This document shows positions 33,372-45,417 of a stretch of 64,000 nucleotides of DNA, piece after piece. The stretch covers positions 6,982 to 70,981 of the forward strand of contig JAHLWZ010000277.1 in NCBI GenBank assembly GCA_020536535.1, read 5' to 3'. A program made the position numbers and the translations under genes. Positions within the stretch are counted from its first letter, which is position 1, and each line of letters opens with the position of its first letter. Origin of the DNA: Pelomyxa schiedti. Lineage: Eukaryota > Evosea > Pelobiontida > Pelomyxidae. The notes under the pieces are model-generated. The model was not told where the DNA came from. It saw nothing but the letters and a program-made list of their open reading frames with translations, and did not search any database.

Positions 33372-35464
33372 TCATTGTACCTGGTAGAGATGTACTTCAT
33401 AACCCTCAAACTGCTCTGTGAATTCCTTTGCTTTGCTTAATGTCCGGCCCTCATTCACCACCTCAAATGAAAGTGCTTGGCTTAGAGTTATCTGGAAAGA
33501 TAAGTTACAAGATGCCAAGAATGGATGCCCCAAGAGAAATTCAATACCTTGTAAACTGTTGGTGTAGATTGCAGGTTAACTGCGAAAATGTACAAGTAAT
33601 TCTGGTACCACCGCGTTGTAAAAGCCACTGAACCCTGAGCCTCCGGAGTAAGTGAGACGGTCACCCCTGGAACTTCCTGTGAATTCAAAACCGGTGCCAG
33701 TGTTGCGAGAGTGGCACCAATTGATGCCATCTCTTCTTGTACATCAGCTGGTATATCTTTGAATTTAAACGAAGGTGTGAATACCTTGGTTTAAATGTGG
33801 AATTTATAGATCAAGTTAGATTGGGATGAGAAGGGAATTTTACCTGAGGAAACCACCCAATGCCATCCGCGCCATGTATAATGGCCATCCAGGCCTCAGC
33901 ACGAACCTCTACGGGTGTGGGAGCTCGGTTTACATCATTAATATAACTGCACTCCAGCCATGTGAACACCCATTTCTTCTTGTTTGTAAACCTATCCATT
34001 TGAGAATGAGGGATCCAAAATTGATTTGGGCCGAGCACACCTTTCCAGGCTCATGATCCCTTCAGCTTCCCTCCATAGGAGGTCCGACCCATTAACATAG
34101 CTGGCAACAGGATATATGTCGAACGAGACAATATCTGTTGCAGCAGCATAATCAAAATAATTGTAAAAGGCCATCCACCTATTTGTTCTATCTGACACCC
34201 CACTACCAAGGTTCGTGTAAAAAGAGTGAGAATCATCAGCTTGCATAAGAGCCTCCCTCAAGCTGGAAACATCAGAAGGTGTTGGACCAGGCACATAATT
34301 TGTTCCGTTCCACTGCATATTATCTGGTTCATCAGTAAACATCCAACCTAAGAGTGCAGGGTGGCTCATAAGTGATGTCACCTTTGCTTCATCAAGAGTA
34401 TTATCATCCCCAGGAGTAATGATGCCTTTTATTCCAAAGGTATCCAGATTGTTCAAAAACTGTTCATCAGTCTCACCACTCAAGCCATTGGCTATGAATA
34501 AGTTGACACTAAGATTCTTATAGAAAGAAGCCAGGTATGATGGCTGAGACCACACGGCTACAGGGAAGAAGGATGGGTCAGCCAGCAATTCGGATACAGT
34601 CTCTGGAGATGGAAAGTCATAATCCAGAGAGGGAGCCACTCCGGTCTGAACAAACGAGACATTGTCAAAGCGAAAAGCTTCTCTGGGATCAGCCGGGTCT
34701 CCTTCAAAACGAATCTGTGCTATCCCAGTTGAAAATGCTGGACTGGAAACTACCAATGTGCCGTCCATGTAGACATTGAGGCCTGAAGAAGAGGAAATAA
34801 AGTCCCAGCGGCGCCAAACGCCAGCTGCGCGAGGCGCGGAGGAGCTCGGCCCGTAGGGGCTGTAGTAATTTTTGTGTGTGACGGTATCTATGTAGTTGTA
34901 CTGGTTCTGATTGAGCCAAGACTTGCGGAATATTCCCATCTGCAGGGCATCTTCTCCTGCATTGCACACTCCAAACCTATCAACCTGTATTTAGAATTAC
35001 ATCCACCATTGTCTGGTATAAGTGTTCCCAACCCAATACATAAAAGAGTGAAATACTTCACACAACAAACAACCTCTCGAACAATCAACAAAACCCAAAC
35101 AAAACTGGACGAGCACGGGCATCCCATCCCATAATAACCCCAACCCCAGCCCGAACCTGGGTCCGTGCTTGCCATTCGCGGCAGTCGAAGCCACACCCTC
35201 AAGTGTGAAAAAAGTCAAGTTGCCGTACACAGACGAGGCCCCGGTCGTCAGATCCACTGTAGCTTGCCCGAGATAGCCAACTACGAGGCACTCCGCATCC
35301 TCGTCGATCGTCGCGTTTCCCACAATCCGCCACGTGGTATAGGCCCCGAGAGCGTCGTCGAACCGCTGGAGGCTCAGGTCGGCGGCACCCACTCCCATAA
35401 TCTGATCACGCGACACCATAAACGTTGTCACTACAAGGGCAGCCACAACCGACAAACAGACCAT
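33372..35464 (-). CDS. Secreted glycoside-hydrolase-like protein, TIM-barrel type
   Basis: ATG 35464 begins a signal peptide (VCLSVVAALVVTTFMVS). An N-terminal beta-sandwich follows (VYGNLTFFTLEGVAS; RRWDFISSSSGLNVYMDGTL; AQIRFEGDP), like a LamG/carbohydrate-binding fold. From about 34600 comes a TIM-barrel pattern: PFFPVAVWSQPSY-like strand, GIKGIITPGDD, LLGWMFTDEPDNMQW (Glu after a strand, acid/base position), SFDIYPVASY, KKWVFTWLECSYIND (second Glu) and WMAIIHGADGIGWFPQ. The C-terminal strands end HLYQVQ with TGA 33374-33372. The fold resembles clan GH-A glycosidases, but I cannot name a family or substrate. Phagotrophic feeding or wall digestion is plausible. Five or so introns. Confidence 0.7.
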
Positions 35465-35762
35465 GTTTCTTTTTTGCGTTTTTGTCTGATCGTGCCTGAA
35501 CTGTTTTCAATCAGGGCAAAAAACGTAACATCTACTGTGGCTTGGTAGATATCCTCCCCAGGATCCCTCTCACAGCTCTTGAGGGATATAACACCTATGA
35601 TCCAGTTTTGCCACAAACACAACTACAATGGTGTTCCCGGCTTATCAAGGCACTATAGGTGTCGCCTGAATCTCCCTCAGGATCCCAACAGATTCGAGGT
35701 AATTGTGGTGTTGTGTTAACTAAAACCAATTCATTTGTGAACCGGCAATAAATGAGGCATAA
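35465..35762. promoter_or_regulatory. Divergent spacer, glycosidase-like and membrane protein genes
   Basis: About 300 bp between two divergently read genes. Part may be 5' exon of the + gene: a segment CRLNLPQDPNRFE near 35660-35696 reads open, but no start could be fixed. Confidence 0.35.
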
Positions 35763-38488
35763 TGTTGTTTGTACAAATGCACTTTACGGATGGCACGTGT
35801 TATCTAACTGTTCTTTCCATCAGATGGAACCCCAATTGTGCAGGCAGCAATGCTATGTGTTCTCCATTTTCTTGTGTGTCCTTGTGTGCACGGTATGGCA
35901 CAAACATATCTTTGCGTCTTCTGACTGTTCTTTAGAATGTTCTTCCCCACAGTACTTCTGCTAATTTCTCGCCAGAGTATGGTGTCAGTGCTAGTGGTGA
36001 TATTGAATTATACAGTACCACTTACTATGCAAATATCATTGCAGCTGTGACTCAGCCGTTGTACTGCCAAGGAGTCAATCAAACTCCTGTGTTTATTTCA
36101 AATGCCTTCTGTGTGGAGTATGCAGCTATTCTAACCACGGCAGTTGCAGTAAACCCAAGCTGCTCAACTGCGTGGCTCACTGCACGGATCGTGATACAAC
36201 CAAGAGACTTCTGTGTCAATGTTTCAGGCACATATGGAATTCAATTTTACTTTGGGTGTATCGGAGATAACCCAGACTGTGAGGATTACATTCAAACCTC
36301 CCCCTCCTTTGTTGGCTATGTGAATCTTTATTTTCCTGACGGTGCTGCACAAACATCAGAAACGGTTGAAACTTCTCTCACAACACGGACATATGATGAA
36401 AATGGAGGAGGTGTTGACACATCATTTGAGGCAGGTCAAAGTGCGTCGTTGTTACCAAAACATAATGAACTTACTTAATAAAAGCTGTGATCATTGAGGA
36501 AGCTATCACCACTGACGGAGGGAATCCAACAAATAATTGCACCTGTACCACGGAGATGTCTGTCTACGATTGGTCTGGTGTTCTACTTGGGAACTACACT
36601 CTTGAAACTGATGCCCTGTTTCACCCAAAATCTCTTCTTCTTTCCCCACTTGAGAATAAGTTCAGGTCTGCACGCAGCCTTCAATTTTTATTATTATATG
36701 GGCTGTTTTTCACAACTGGGTAGTATATATTTGGACCCCAGTGCCTTTAGTGACATTAATGGAGAGTTTGTGCAAATCAAAGCCATTTGTGGTCTCAACT
36801 GGGACTTGGAGAACAGTAAGAAGGAAACTATTGAGGGCACGCAGAACTTCGTTGGTGATCATTCACCTGAGACACACCCAAGGTATTCTGGTCCTGCAAT
36901 AACTACCAGCTGCACATACGAGGAATATGGCACTTTATCTGCTCTCGAACGGAATATTACCATTCACTCCCACGATAACCTCATCACAGTCATAGTCGTC
37001 GACTACTATGGGATGGCTGATGTTTCCGAATGGACAGAACGGCACAATGTGTGAGTACTCGATTGACAATCACAATGGCTGGGTGGTGACTTCATCTAAG
37101 ACAAATGGGTGTGTGCAGACCGCGGCAAGGGACTTTGATACCGACCTCTTCCGCGTCAACTGTGCTCAAATGCTCGACACTGCAAACGGAGACTGTATTT
37201 ATACAGTGGTGGAAGAGTACACAATACCGCTGTACTCGGGCACCCTCTTCGACACAGTCCTCACCGTGGTGGTTGATGCCAATTTCTATGATGTACGCCT
37301 CCTCATTATTCTCACTCTCCTGACTCAATAAGAAAATGTATCTTCCGTCTTCTACAGAGAGTGAATATATCAACCTCACTGTTTATGAACCGCCTCACTA
37401 TGTCGCATCTTTGACAGGTACTATTGGAGTAGCCAGTTACACTGCCTATGCCGATGTAGTTGCCATGATAAATGCACCATATTGCATTACATCTGTGAAT
37501 CCCATCCCGCTTTCAGTGCCAAGCAACACACTGGGTGCCATTCTTTCAGTGACATCAATAACGAAAGCTCTTCACTCGTATTCAGAAGTAGCCGCCCTGC
37601 TCACAATGTACCCAGAAAGTAACTGCTATATTGATGGCAATTTCGTCTTGGAGTTTTTTGTTGAGTGTCTCCCTGAAGACCCTACCTGTGACGGTGGTGT
37701 TCTTCAGGATTTCACATCCTTCACTACAGATGTCTTCATTAGTATCCCGCACTGCGGGAATGAAAATAGCACTCTCTATATAAGCACATATTATCCGAAT
37801 GGTAGTTTTGCTGTGTCTCTCCAACCAGGCCAGAGTGCGCTACCCGCTGTAACTTCTTTTTTTTTTTCCCTAACCTTGCTCAACAGCAATCACCATTGAT
37901 GAGTACTTCATTACTGACGCCGGTATTCCTGATGAGGACTGTGACTGCAAAACTGACGTGGACTTGTATGACTGGTCAGGAAATCTCCTGGGACACCACA
38001 ACGTTGAAACAGAAGCTCAGCTTTTTCATACCACCTTGCTTTTTGTGTCACCACTTGAGAACAAATTCAGGTCAATATCATCACAGAGTCTTAACAGCGT
38101 CTAAAAACGAAACAGTGTCTACCTTGACCCCAGTATCTTCTGTGGTGTGGTTGGAGTAATCAGTGCCACTTGTGACATCAACTGGGGAAATGGGCAAGCA
38201 GCACAGGCTGTTTCTGGTTATGCAATAATCACAGTTGGGATAGATGACAGCAGTGGGGAGGACAGGGACCACAAAACCGCCATGATCATTGGGGTTATTT
38301 TGGGCCTAGTGACTGCCGGCGTTGTGGCAGGAGTGCAGTTCAGTTTCTTAGATACAAAAAGTGCGGAAAACAGGTACTTACCTCTTGGTGACTGGCGGGA
38401 GTTTTCTGGCGGAATGAACCTGTTTGGAACAAAAATGGTCCATAAACTGGTTTTACCCTTGTTCGAAAAAAGATACAGCGTTAAATAG
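35763..38488 (+). CDS. Type I membrane protein with two homologous ectodomain units
   Basis: A Cys-rich start (NCAGSNAMCSPFSCVSLCA) leads to two related units. Unit 1 (about 35960-37290) and unit 2 (about 37380-38230) share a run ending YDWSG..LG, then LLSPLENKFR / LFVSPLENKFR, an intron at the same codon, then SIYLDPSAF / SVYLDPSIF and a Cys-Asx-Trp block (CGLNWDLE / CDINWGNG). A hydrophobic helix IIGVILGLVTAGVVAGVQF near 38283-38340 is the single membrane span, followed by a tail of about 48 residues (ENRYLPLGDWREFS) to TAG 38486-38488. Many N-glycosylation sites (NVS, NCT, NYT) fit an extracellular location. The start is uncertain: ATG 35763 is in frame, but its leader is not a good signal peptide and an upstream exon may exist. 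Function unknown; an adhesion or receptor role is inferred. Confidence 0.68.
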
Positions 38489-38507
38489 TGGGTGCAAATC
38501 AGTGTTG

Positions 38508-41500
38508 TTAATCAGTTTTGTGTGGTGCCACTGGTGTTGATGTGCTACTGGCGGCTAATTTTGCGGTGGTGGAATTCAGGTGAGTGGCTATTTTGGGTAC
38601 GCACTTGGGATCAAACCGGCACTCCTGTGAGCAAAACTTCTCCAGTTCTCCGTGCTGCTGCTCCGTCGGGGGCTGGACCCTCCTGTCCATTGACACCTGA
38701 GCCCCCTTGCCCGGGTCCCTCACGAAAAGCGGCCAGTACCCGCTGGACACTGCCCGCTTCATCTGCGAGAGCGCGCGCACCAGCCCGCCGCCCTTGATCC
38801 CGTGCTCCATGCACGGGCAGTAGCACAGCACGAGCGACGGCCCGGGGTGCGAGTCGGCCTCCTGCAGCACGCGCACCGCGTGGGCGGGGTCGGCGCCGTA
38901 GCACACCGACGCGACGTACACGTGGGGGTAGCACATCGCCAGCTGCGCGAGGTTCTTCTTGTTCCGGGTGTTGCCGGTGGAGGCGAGCTTCGCGTAGGCC
39001 CCGGTGTGCGTGGACTTGGAGCACTGGCCTCCTGTGTTGGCGTATACTTCGTTGTCGAGGACCATGATGTTGATTTTCTCCCCAGAGGCCAGGATGTGAT
39101 CGAGACCTCCGTATCCAATATCGTAGCTGTGTTTGGGTTGGTATGCAGAAAAAAAAAAAAAAATGAAAAGAAAAGGAGGCATACGCCCAGCCGTCACCAC
39201 CCACAATCCAATGGGTTGTCCTTGGGAAGAAGTCTTTGAGTAGGTAAATTTGCTTTAGCACCTCACTTCCATGTTTTTCAGTTTCCAGGAGGGGTAGTAG
39301 ACGCTCGTAGGCAGCTTCTGCTTCTGTGGGGCTTGCTTTTGCAGATAACCAGGATTGCAGCGCTGCTTTCAGTTGGGGTGAGACAGTTTCACTGGACAAA
39401 GCCTGAGTTATCAGTGCCTGGAGTTGCTCTCTTTGTAAACTGTGACCCAACATCATTCCAAGCCCAAGTTCGGCAGTATCTTCGAACAAGCTGCATGCCC
39501 AGGCCGGCCCCCTGCCCTTGTCATCCACAGTGTAAGGACTATTCCAGGCTGTTCCTCCCCATACTGTACTGCATCCTATTCCATTAGCGATGACCAGTCT
39601 CTCTCCAAATAGTTGAGTTAAGAGCTTCACATAAGTAGGTTGTGCACAGCCTGCACAAGCGCCGGCAAACTCAATCAAAGGTTTTCGCAGTTGTGACCCC
39701 TTTATAGTGTTACGTTGACTGGAAGTTCCGGTAAAAATAGATGGGTCATTAGTATGATTGGATGCAAAAGCCCAGTTTTCTCTCTCCTTGTTAGTTTGTT
39801 CATCAACTGCTTCTAGTGAAAGGCATTGTGTGGGGCATGCTTGAATACAGGCATTACATCCAGTACAATCATCTGGCGAGACTTGGATTCGGTATGACGC
39901 ATTCACACTGGTTTTATCTCTCACAGGAATCGTTTTGAAAGATTCTGGAGCCTTCTGCAATTGTCCCTCAGTGAAGATGAAGGGTCTGATGGCAGAGTGG
40001 GGGCATACAAAGGAACACCTATTACACTGTATGCAACGACTACTGTTCTTCCAAGTGGCCACATGTGAAGATATAGCTCGCTTTTCATGCTTTGTTTGAC
40101 CTGTAGGTTGCCAACCTCCAGAATAAGGAACAAATGTGCTTACAGGTAAATCAGATTGCATGTGCTTTAGGGGCTCGAGTATACTTTTTTCTATACTGGA
40201 GTTATCCTCCGGTACTTGAGAATGAGACCCTAGATCCAAAGAGAGCCATTCTTTTGTTGGGTACTCAATTTTCTGGATGCCATCGAGAGCAGCGTCAACA
40301 GAAGCTATATTTTTTGAAACTACATCATCCCCAAATCTTGCATAACTTTCAGAAATAGCGTCTTTTAGGCTCTTCAACGCTTTTTCAAGAGGCATAACGC
40401 CAGATAACTTGAAGAAAGCAGCTTGCATGATGTTATTTGTATGACCAGAAAGATTTAACTTTTCAGCGATCTTGGAGGCATCAATTGCAAAGAGGTTGAT
40501 GTTTTTGCTTGCAATTTGGTGTTTGATTGTTGAGGGTAATTTAGAGGAAAAGTCCTGGGTGGACCAATTGGTATTGACTAAAAGGGTACCATTGGGCTTA
40601 ACAGAGCGAAGTAAGTCTGGGTACCTGTCATAATTAAGTCAGGCCATTAGTGCTGCATGATTGCAGGAGGTTAATTATTAAATATTACTGGAATGGAGAA
40701 TTGCATTGAGAGGTATTCTGGAACACTGGAAGACACAAAGTCAGCTTCTTGAATAGGATAATGTTTTTCCTGTGGTGTTGTGCCAAAACGTAAATGTGAT
40801 ACTGTTACTCCTCGCATTTTATGTGCGTCAAACAAAAAGATTCCTTGCGTGCACAGATCAGTGTGCTTTGATATAATTGCTGTGGCATTGCGGTTTGCCC
40901 CCACGGTTCCATCACCACCAATGCCCCAGAAGATGCATTCTACGCAATGTGCGGGCTTCAGGCTGGAGATCTTATTGCTTGGTGGGATAGACATGTGCGT
41001 GACGTCATCTAAAATGCCCACGGTAAAGTGCCTCTTTGGAAATGGCTGAGAAAGGTGTTCAAATACAGCAGCTGCGTGAGCTGGGGTAAAGTCTTTATCT
41101 CCAACGCCGTACCTCCCAGCAATAACAGTGGGGATGTGCCGGCCACTGGATACAAGGGAAGCGGCAACATCTAGATAGAGAAGCTGTGATGCAGCAGTAT
41201 CAGCTCCACACCTATCCAATACTGCAATCTTCTTTGTGGTGGCAGGAAGGGCATTGACGAAATCCGCAGTACTCCATGGCCTAAGGAGATGGATTCCCAG
41301 AACTCCCACTTTTTCTCCCCTTGAGCACATATCCCTTACAGTCTCAGCGACGGTGTGAGTGGCTGCTCCCATAACCACAACCACTCTTTCAGCATCCCGT
41401 GCGCCCTCATATTCCATCAACTGGTGCCTTCTCCCTGTGCCGCCTTCCAGCCTCATTAACACCCCCTTGACTATCTCCGGTACGCGCATCATAATCCCCA

Positions 41501-42428
41501 CCCCAGTCTCTTGCTGTTGCCAATAAGTGTCTCTTCCCTGAACAACGCCTTTCGCCTTCGGAGAGCTCGGCGTCGCGGCGCTGCTTCTGAACTTGGCGAT
41601 GTGCTCCCACGGCACCAGCTTCTCAGCAATGAAGTCCTCCTCCAGCTCCCTCACGGTAGACAGCTCATGAGACACCTGCATGCCCTCGAAGAAGTGCAAG
41701 AACGGCAGGCGCGACTCCACCGCCGCCGCGTGCGCGACGGCCGACATCTCGCACGCGTCCTGCACGCCGTGCGAGCACAGCACGGCGCAGCCGCTCCTGG
41801 CCGCCGCGTACACGTCCGAGTGGTCGGCCTGGATGGTGACGCCCTGGCCGGCGACCGAGCGCGAGGCCACGTGGACCACGAGCGGCAGGAGCTCCCCGCT
41901 GATCTTGTAGAGCTCCGGGAGCATCAGCAGCAGGCCCTGCGACGACGTGAAGGTGGTGGCGAGTGCGCCGCTCAGAAGCGCGCCGTGGCAGGCCCCCGCG
42001 ACCCCGGCTTCGCTCTGCATTTGCTTCACGACAAGGGGCCGGCCGACTCGGCTGGGGCTTTTCTTGTCCTCGGAACTGCGGCGGCTCCTCTGGGGCTCGA
42101 ACCCGCGACCTTCTGGGGGGAGGAGGAGGAGGGGCGTGGCGTAGGCGTTGGGGGGAGGGAGCCGCGACACGATTGTGGGACGGCGGTCGGCCGACGACCA
42201 CTGCTCGACGTGGTGGGCCATGGGCGTGGACGGAGTTATCGGGTACACGAACGCGACGTCGGACATCCCATAAGCCACCCTCGCTGTTGCTTCGTTGGCA
42301 TCTACACAAGACCGCTGCCGTGCCGTGTGGCTGCACCTGTTCCCGCCGCTGCGCCATTGTGGGACCGCTGTGTCCCATCTCACCGCACCAAGCGAAAGCG
42401 CTGTTGTTCTCACTGGCGCGCCTAACAT
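38508..42428 (-). CDS. PFO: Pyruvate:ferredoxin oxidoreductase (PFO)
   Basis: Makes acetyl-CoA and CO2 from pyruvate while reducing ferredoxin; a mark of anaerobic eukaryotes. The chain is complete: CVDANEATARVAYGMSD and FVYPITPSTPM (domain I), VKQMQSEAGVAGACHGALL, PAHCVECIFWGIGGDGTVGANRN (domain III), two 4Fe-4S motifs CIQCNRCSFVCP and CTGCNACIQACP, CAGCAQPTYVKLLTQLFGERL, and the thiamine-diphosphate site GDGWAYDIGYGG...VLDNEVYANTGGQ, where a poly-T intron splits the Ala codon. Other introns: about 40672-40625 and, probably, 42063-42170 (in frame, 108 bp, bringing the length close to the usual 1170-1200 residues). About 40 residues precede the first conserved block from ATG 42428, basic and Ser/Thr-rich, possibly an organelle targeting peptide; ATGs at 42511 and 42483 would lengthen it. 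The tail ends VAPHKTD. Confidence 0.95.
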
Positions 42429-42572
42429 TGCTATTGATTTTTCTTTACACTTTACCGAAAAAGTTTTAGAGGTTCCGGACATGAAGCTCTTTAGCGTTTC
42501 GGCATAGAGCATGATAACTGGAGTGGAATTTGTACATAAAAGTGGTTTTTTTCTTGTGGCTATGATGTACAA

Positions 42573-45417
42573 TTAGATTTCGTGCTGTGACAGTGCCCGT
42601 CTGACAATCCGGTGATTGAAACAGTCCGCGACAACGATGTAAATGCTGGCTCCCCTCCCGCCTTCATTGAAGTTTGAAGTGGTACTGTAGTCCAAGGCAA
42701 CATCCGAGGGACAGTATAACTGATTCATAGAACACCCGGCATTGCCATCCCCCAGAACTGTAGTCACCATTCCTAACAAGTGGATTGATTATTTTTAACT
42801 CCAACTGGAGGAAGGGAAAAACCTTGAGGTGTTAGTTTCCGAATCCTATGGTTGCCAAAGTCAGAAATATATAAATTTCCTGTTGCTGAGTCAATTGTCA
42901 ACCCCAAGGGTCGATTGAACAAAGCTGTGAGTGCTTTTCCATCAGTAAAGCCAGGAGCTCCTATTATCCCAGCAATTACGTTTGTGGCTCCTTGTTTCCT
43001 TTGTTAATTGGAGGGTGAATGTTGGTTGTGTTACCATCTGGTGTAACTCTTCTAATGCAATGATTTCCGGTGTCTGAAACAATGAGATTACCATTATTAT
43101 CTACAGTGACACCAAATGGAGTTTTGAATCCTCCAGCCAGGGTAAAGACTGTTTTACTTCCATCTTGCGCAATGCACCGAATTTTGTTGTTATCACTGTC
43201 AGCAATAAGTACATTCCCGGAATGATCTATAGTGACACAGCGCGGATAATTAAATTGTGCTGCAGACCAAGGTCCATCCAGGAATCCTGGAGTATCGCAT
43301 CCAGAAAGAGTTTGAACCGCCCCAGCTGTACAAAGGTATATATTGGGGGAAAAAGTGGAAGAAAAGAACCTTGGGTAATTTTTCTGACCCGGTGATTGCC
43401 ACTGTCAGATACAATGAGGCCCCCATCAGGGTCCAGGGCCAATCCTCGTGGGTAATTAAATTGTGCCATGGCTTTGTGATTGTGATCTAGATGTCCTGGT
43501 GTTCCTGAGCCAGCAAACGTGGTAACTTCACCTGAGGAAGGTTCACTGGGAAACAAGTGGTGGGAGAAAAAACAATAGGCAAAGCAAAAAAAAAAAAAAA
43601 ACTACACTGTCAACCTTCAGGTGTCACTTTTCTGATTCTGTGGTTGTGACAATCGGCAACAAAAATAAATCCATCTGAGTCTACTATAACACTACTTGGG
43701 TATGAAAACTGAGCTCGAGAGGCCGGGCCATCAAGAAAGCCTCTTCCACCAGACGTTGTGAGGTTTCCTTGAGCAGGACTAGAAGCTTATATAAAAATAA
43801 CAAAAAAGGAATCAGTAAAAGGATGATGACACTTGGGTTGTAGGTGCAGAACGGAATTAGAAAAAGAAAAATACTCACCAATAATTGGCGGAAGTGCGGA
43901 AGCAATCGTTGTCTCTGTCACATTCCCAATTGATTCAATTGCGGCCTCCACAATATCAGAGTTCAACTAAAATGAACTTCGTAAGTGAAAGGATTTAAAA
44001 AAAAAACCCTTGCTCACGGTACTTATACAACCTCCAGTCTCAATTGAGAATCAATAGCACTCTGGACAATGTCTATGTCAACAGGAGGTGCTCGTGCCTG
44101 CTGGGATGCCATACAACCAGCCTCACACATTTCATGGATTCCTGTGTTGTCTGTCTTTCCAGGTGTAAGAACACTCATGCCCAACTAAGCTGATCAGAAA
44201 GAGAAGACAGAAAGCATTTTGATTACTGCTGTTGCAGCGGATAATTGTCCTAACTTTCGAAGGATCATTGTGTCAGCAGCCTGGATATTGATTACTTGTT
44301 TCTCAACAATCTTTTCTGCTATGCCTCTCAATTGAGCGAATTTATCCGTTAGAATTTTATGTAGCCTATAAAAGGAGGTGAGTTCAAATTCATTTCTCAA
44401 ACTCGTACTTTGCCTCTGTTGTCTTGAGTAACTCTTGTACAGTTGTAGCTGTATCAATTACTTGTTTTTCGTTTGTGTGAATGATTGTCTTAATTTCCAT
44501 AACTTCAGCTTCTTGACTGATCAGACTGTTTACTATTTCTGGCATATCTCTGAGACAAGTAAGATTTTTAGAGGAGGATTGGAGAGGTTCCACCGTTTGA
44601 AAGCTAAAAGAGCTTCTTCTGTGAATGGGGAAGGGTTATGCCTGCAAAGTCGCTTGTCTTTGCCACAAACGTGGCAAAAACACTTCTTACAAATGGTGCA
44701 AACAAGGTCAAGTTTTTCACCATGTGCTTTGCATAAATTTGCTCTGGCTCGAGATCTCCGAGCGACAACCTCATGATCCTTTGCTGTACTGTGTACCTTA
44801 ATTGAACTTAGCATATAGAGGAAAGATAAATTGAGCCCCACCTTGGCAGAGCAAGCATAGCACAATTCCCCACATGTAACACACCAGTGTGTGGCATGGC
44901 CTGTTTTGCATAATAAACAGTGGGAAGAAGTTCTTGTTTTCAGGGGCAAAACTCCACACCCTTCCAAAACCAGTGCAGCACCTGCACACTTGAGTGAGCA
45001 AAGGTGAGGAGGTGTAGGGCTAGTAACTATTGGAAAAATGGTCTCTCATGAGAGCTGGTACTCCACCAAGAGGTAAGTCAGTGGGTTCCTTGCAAATGGG
45101 GCAAATAATAGTGCCACTGGCCTTGGAGAACTCCTTAGCACAGTGTGTGCAAAAGGAATGCGAGCATTGCAATACGACCTCCTGGGCTCAAAAATTAGAA
45201 CCCATTTACAGCAAGTACAGCACATTCGAGTGCTGCAACAAAGGGGAAAAGAAAAAAAAAAAAAAAAGAAGAAGAAGAGTACGCAAAAAGAACGAGGGGA
45301 AAAAAAAGCACGTACGACGTAAAACCGCTCACAAGAGGGACAAGTGAGGTATTCAACGAGTGGTCCCAACTCACGTGGACTACTCGTCTCACTCGCGGTT
45401 GCCATTGTCGTCGCCAT
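42573..45417 (-). CDS. RING-B-box-coiled-coil-NHL protein (TRIM-NHL-like)
   Basis: RING finger: LTCPSCERFYV joins across a poly-T intron to EVVLQCSHSFCTHC and TIICPICKEP, a complete C3HC4. Two B-box-like zinc clusters follow (SHCLLCKTGHATHWCVTCGELCY; NLCKAHGEKLDLVCTICKKC). Then come coiled-coil helices (SQEAEVMEIKTIIHTNEKQV; LRGIAEKIVEKQVINIQAAD). At least five NHL propeller blades carry the signature YPSSVIVDSDGFIFVADCHN, NYPRGLALDPDGGLIVSDSG, NYPRCVTIDHSGNVLIADSD, TPFGVTVDNNGNLIVSDTGN and NRPLGLTIDSATGNLYISDF, ending at TAA 42575-42573. In animals TRIM-NHL proteins are ubiquitin ligases that bind RNA or control cell fate. The same order here is notable. Start ATG 45417 (MATTMATASETSS); the frame is also open upstream with an ATG near 45519. 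At least nine introns. Confidence 0.85.

Noticed and set aside
38611-39118. Arg/Pro-rich alternative frames at the PFO 3' end
   Set aside because: The correct frame after the poly-T intron gives the conserved thiamine-diphosphate block; the others are GC-driven.
42060-42130. tRNA T-loop-like GGTTCGAGCCC on the minus strand
   Set aside because: Flanking bases do not form the acceptor, D or anticodon stems, and the T stem has two mismatches. It falls in a probable PFO intron.
41511-42425. 304-codon plus-strand frame
   Set aside because: It lies opposite the GC-rich 5' exon of PFO, whose protein sequence is strongly conserved. High GC lowers stop frequency on the other strand.
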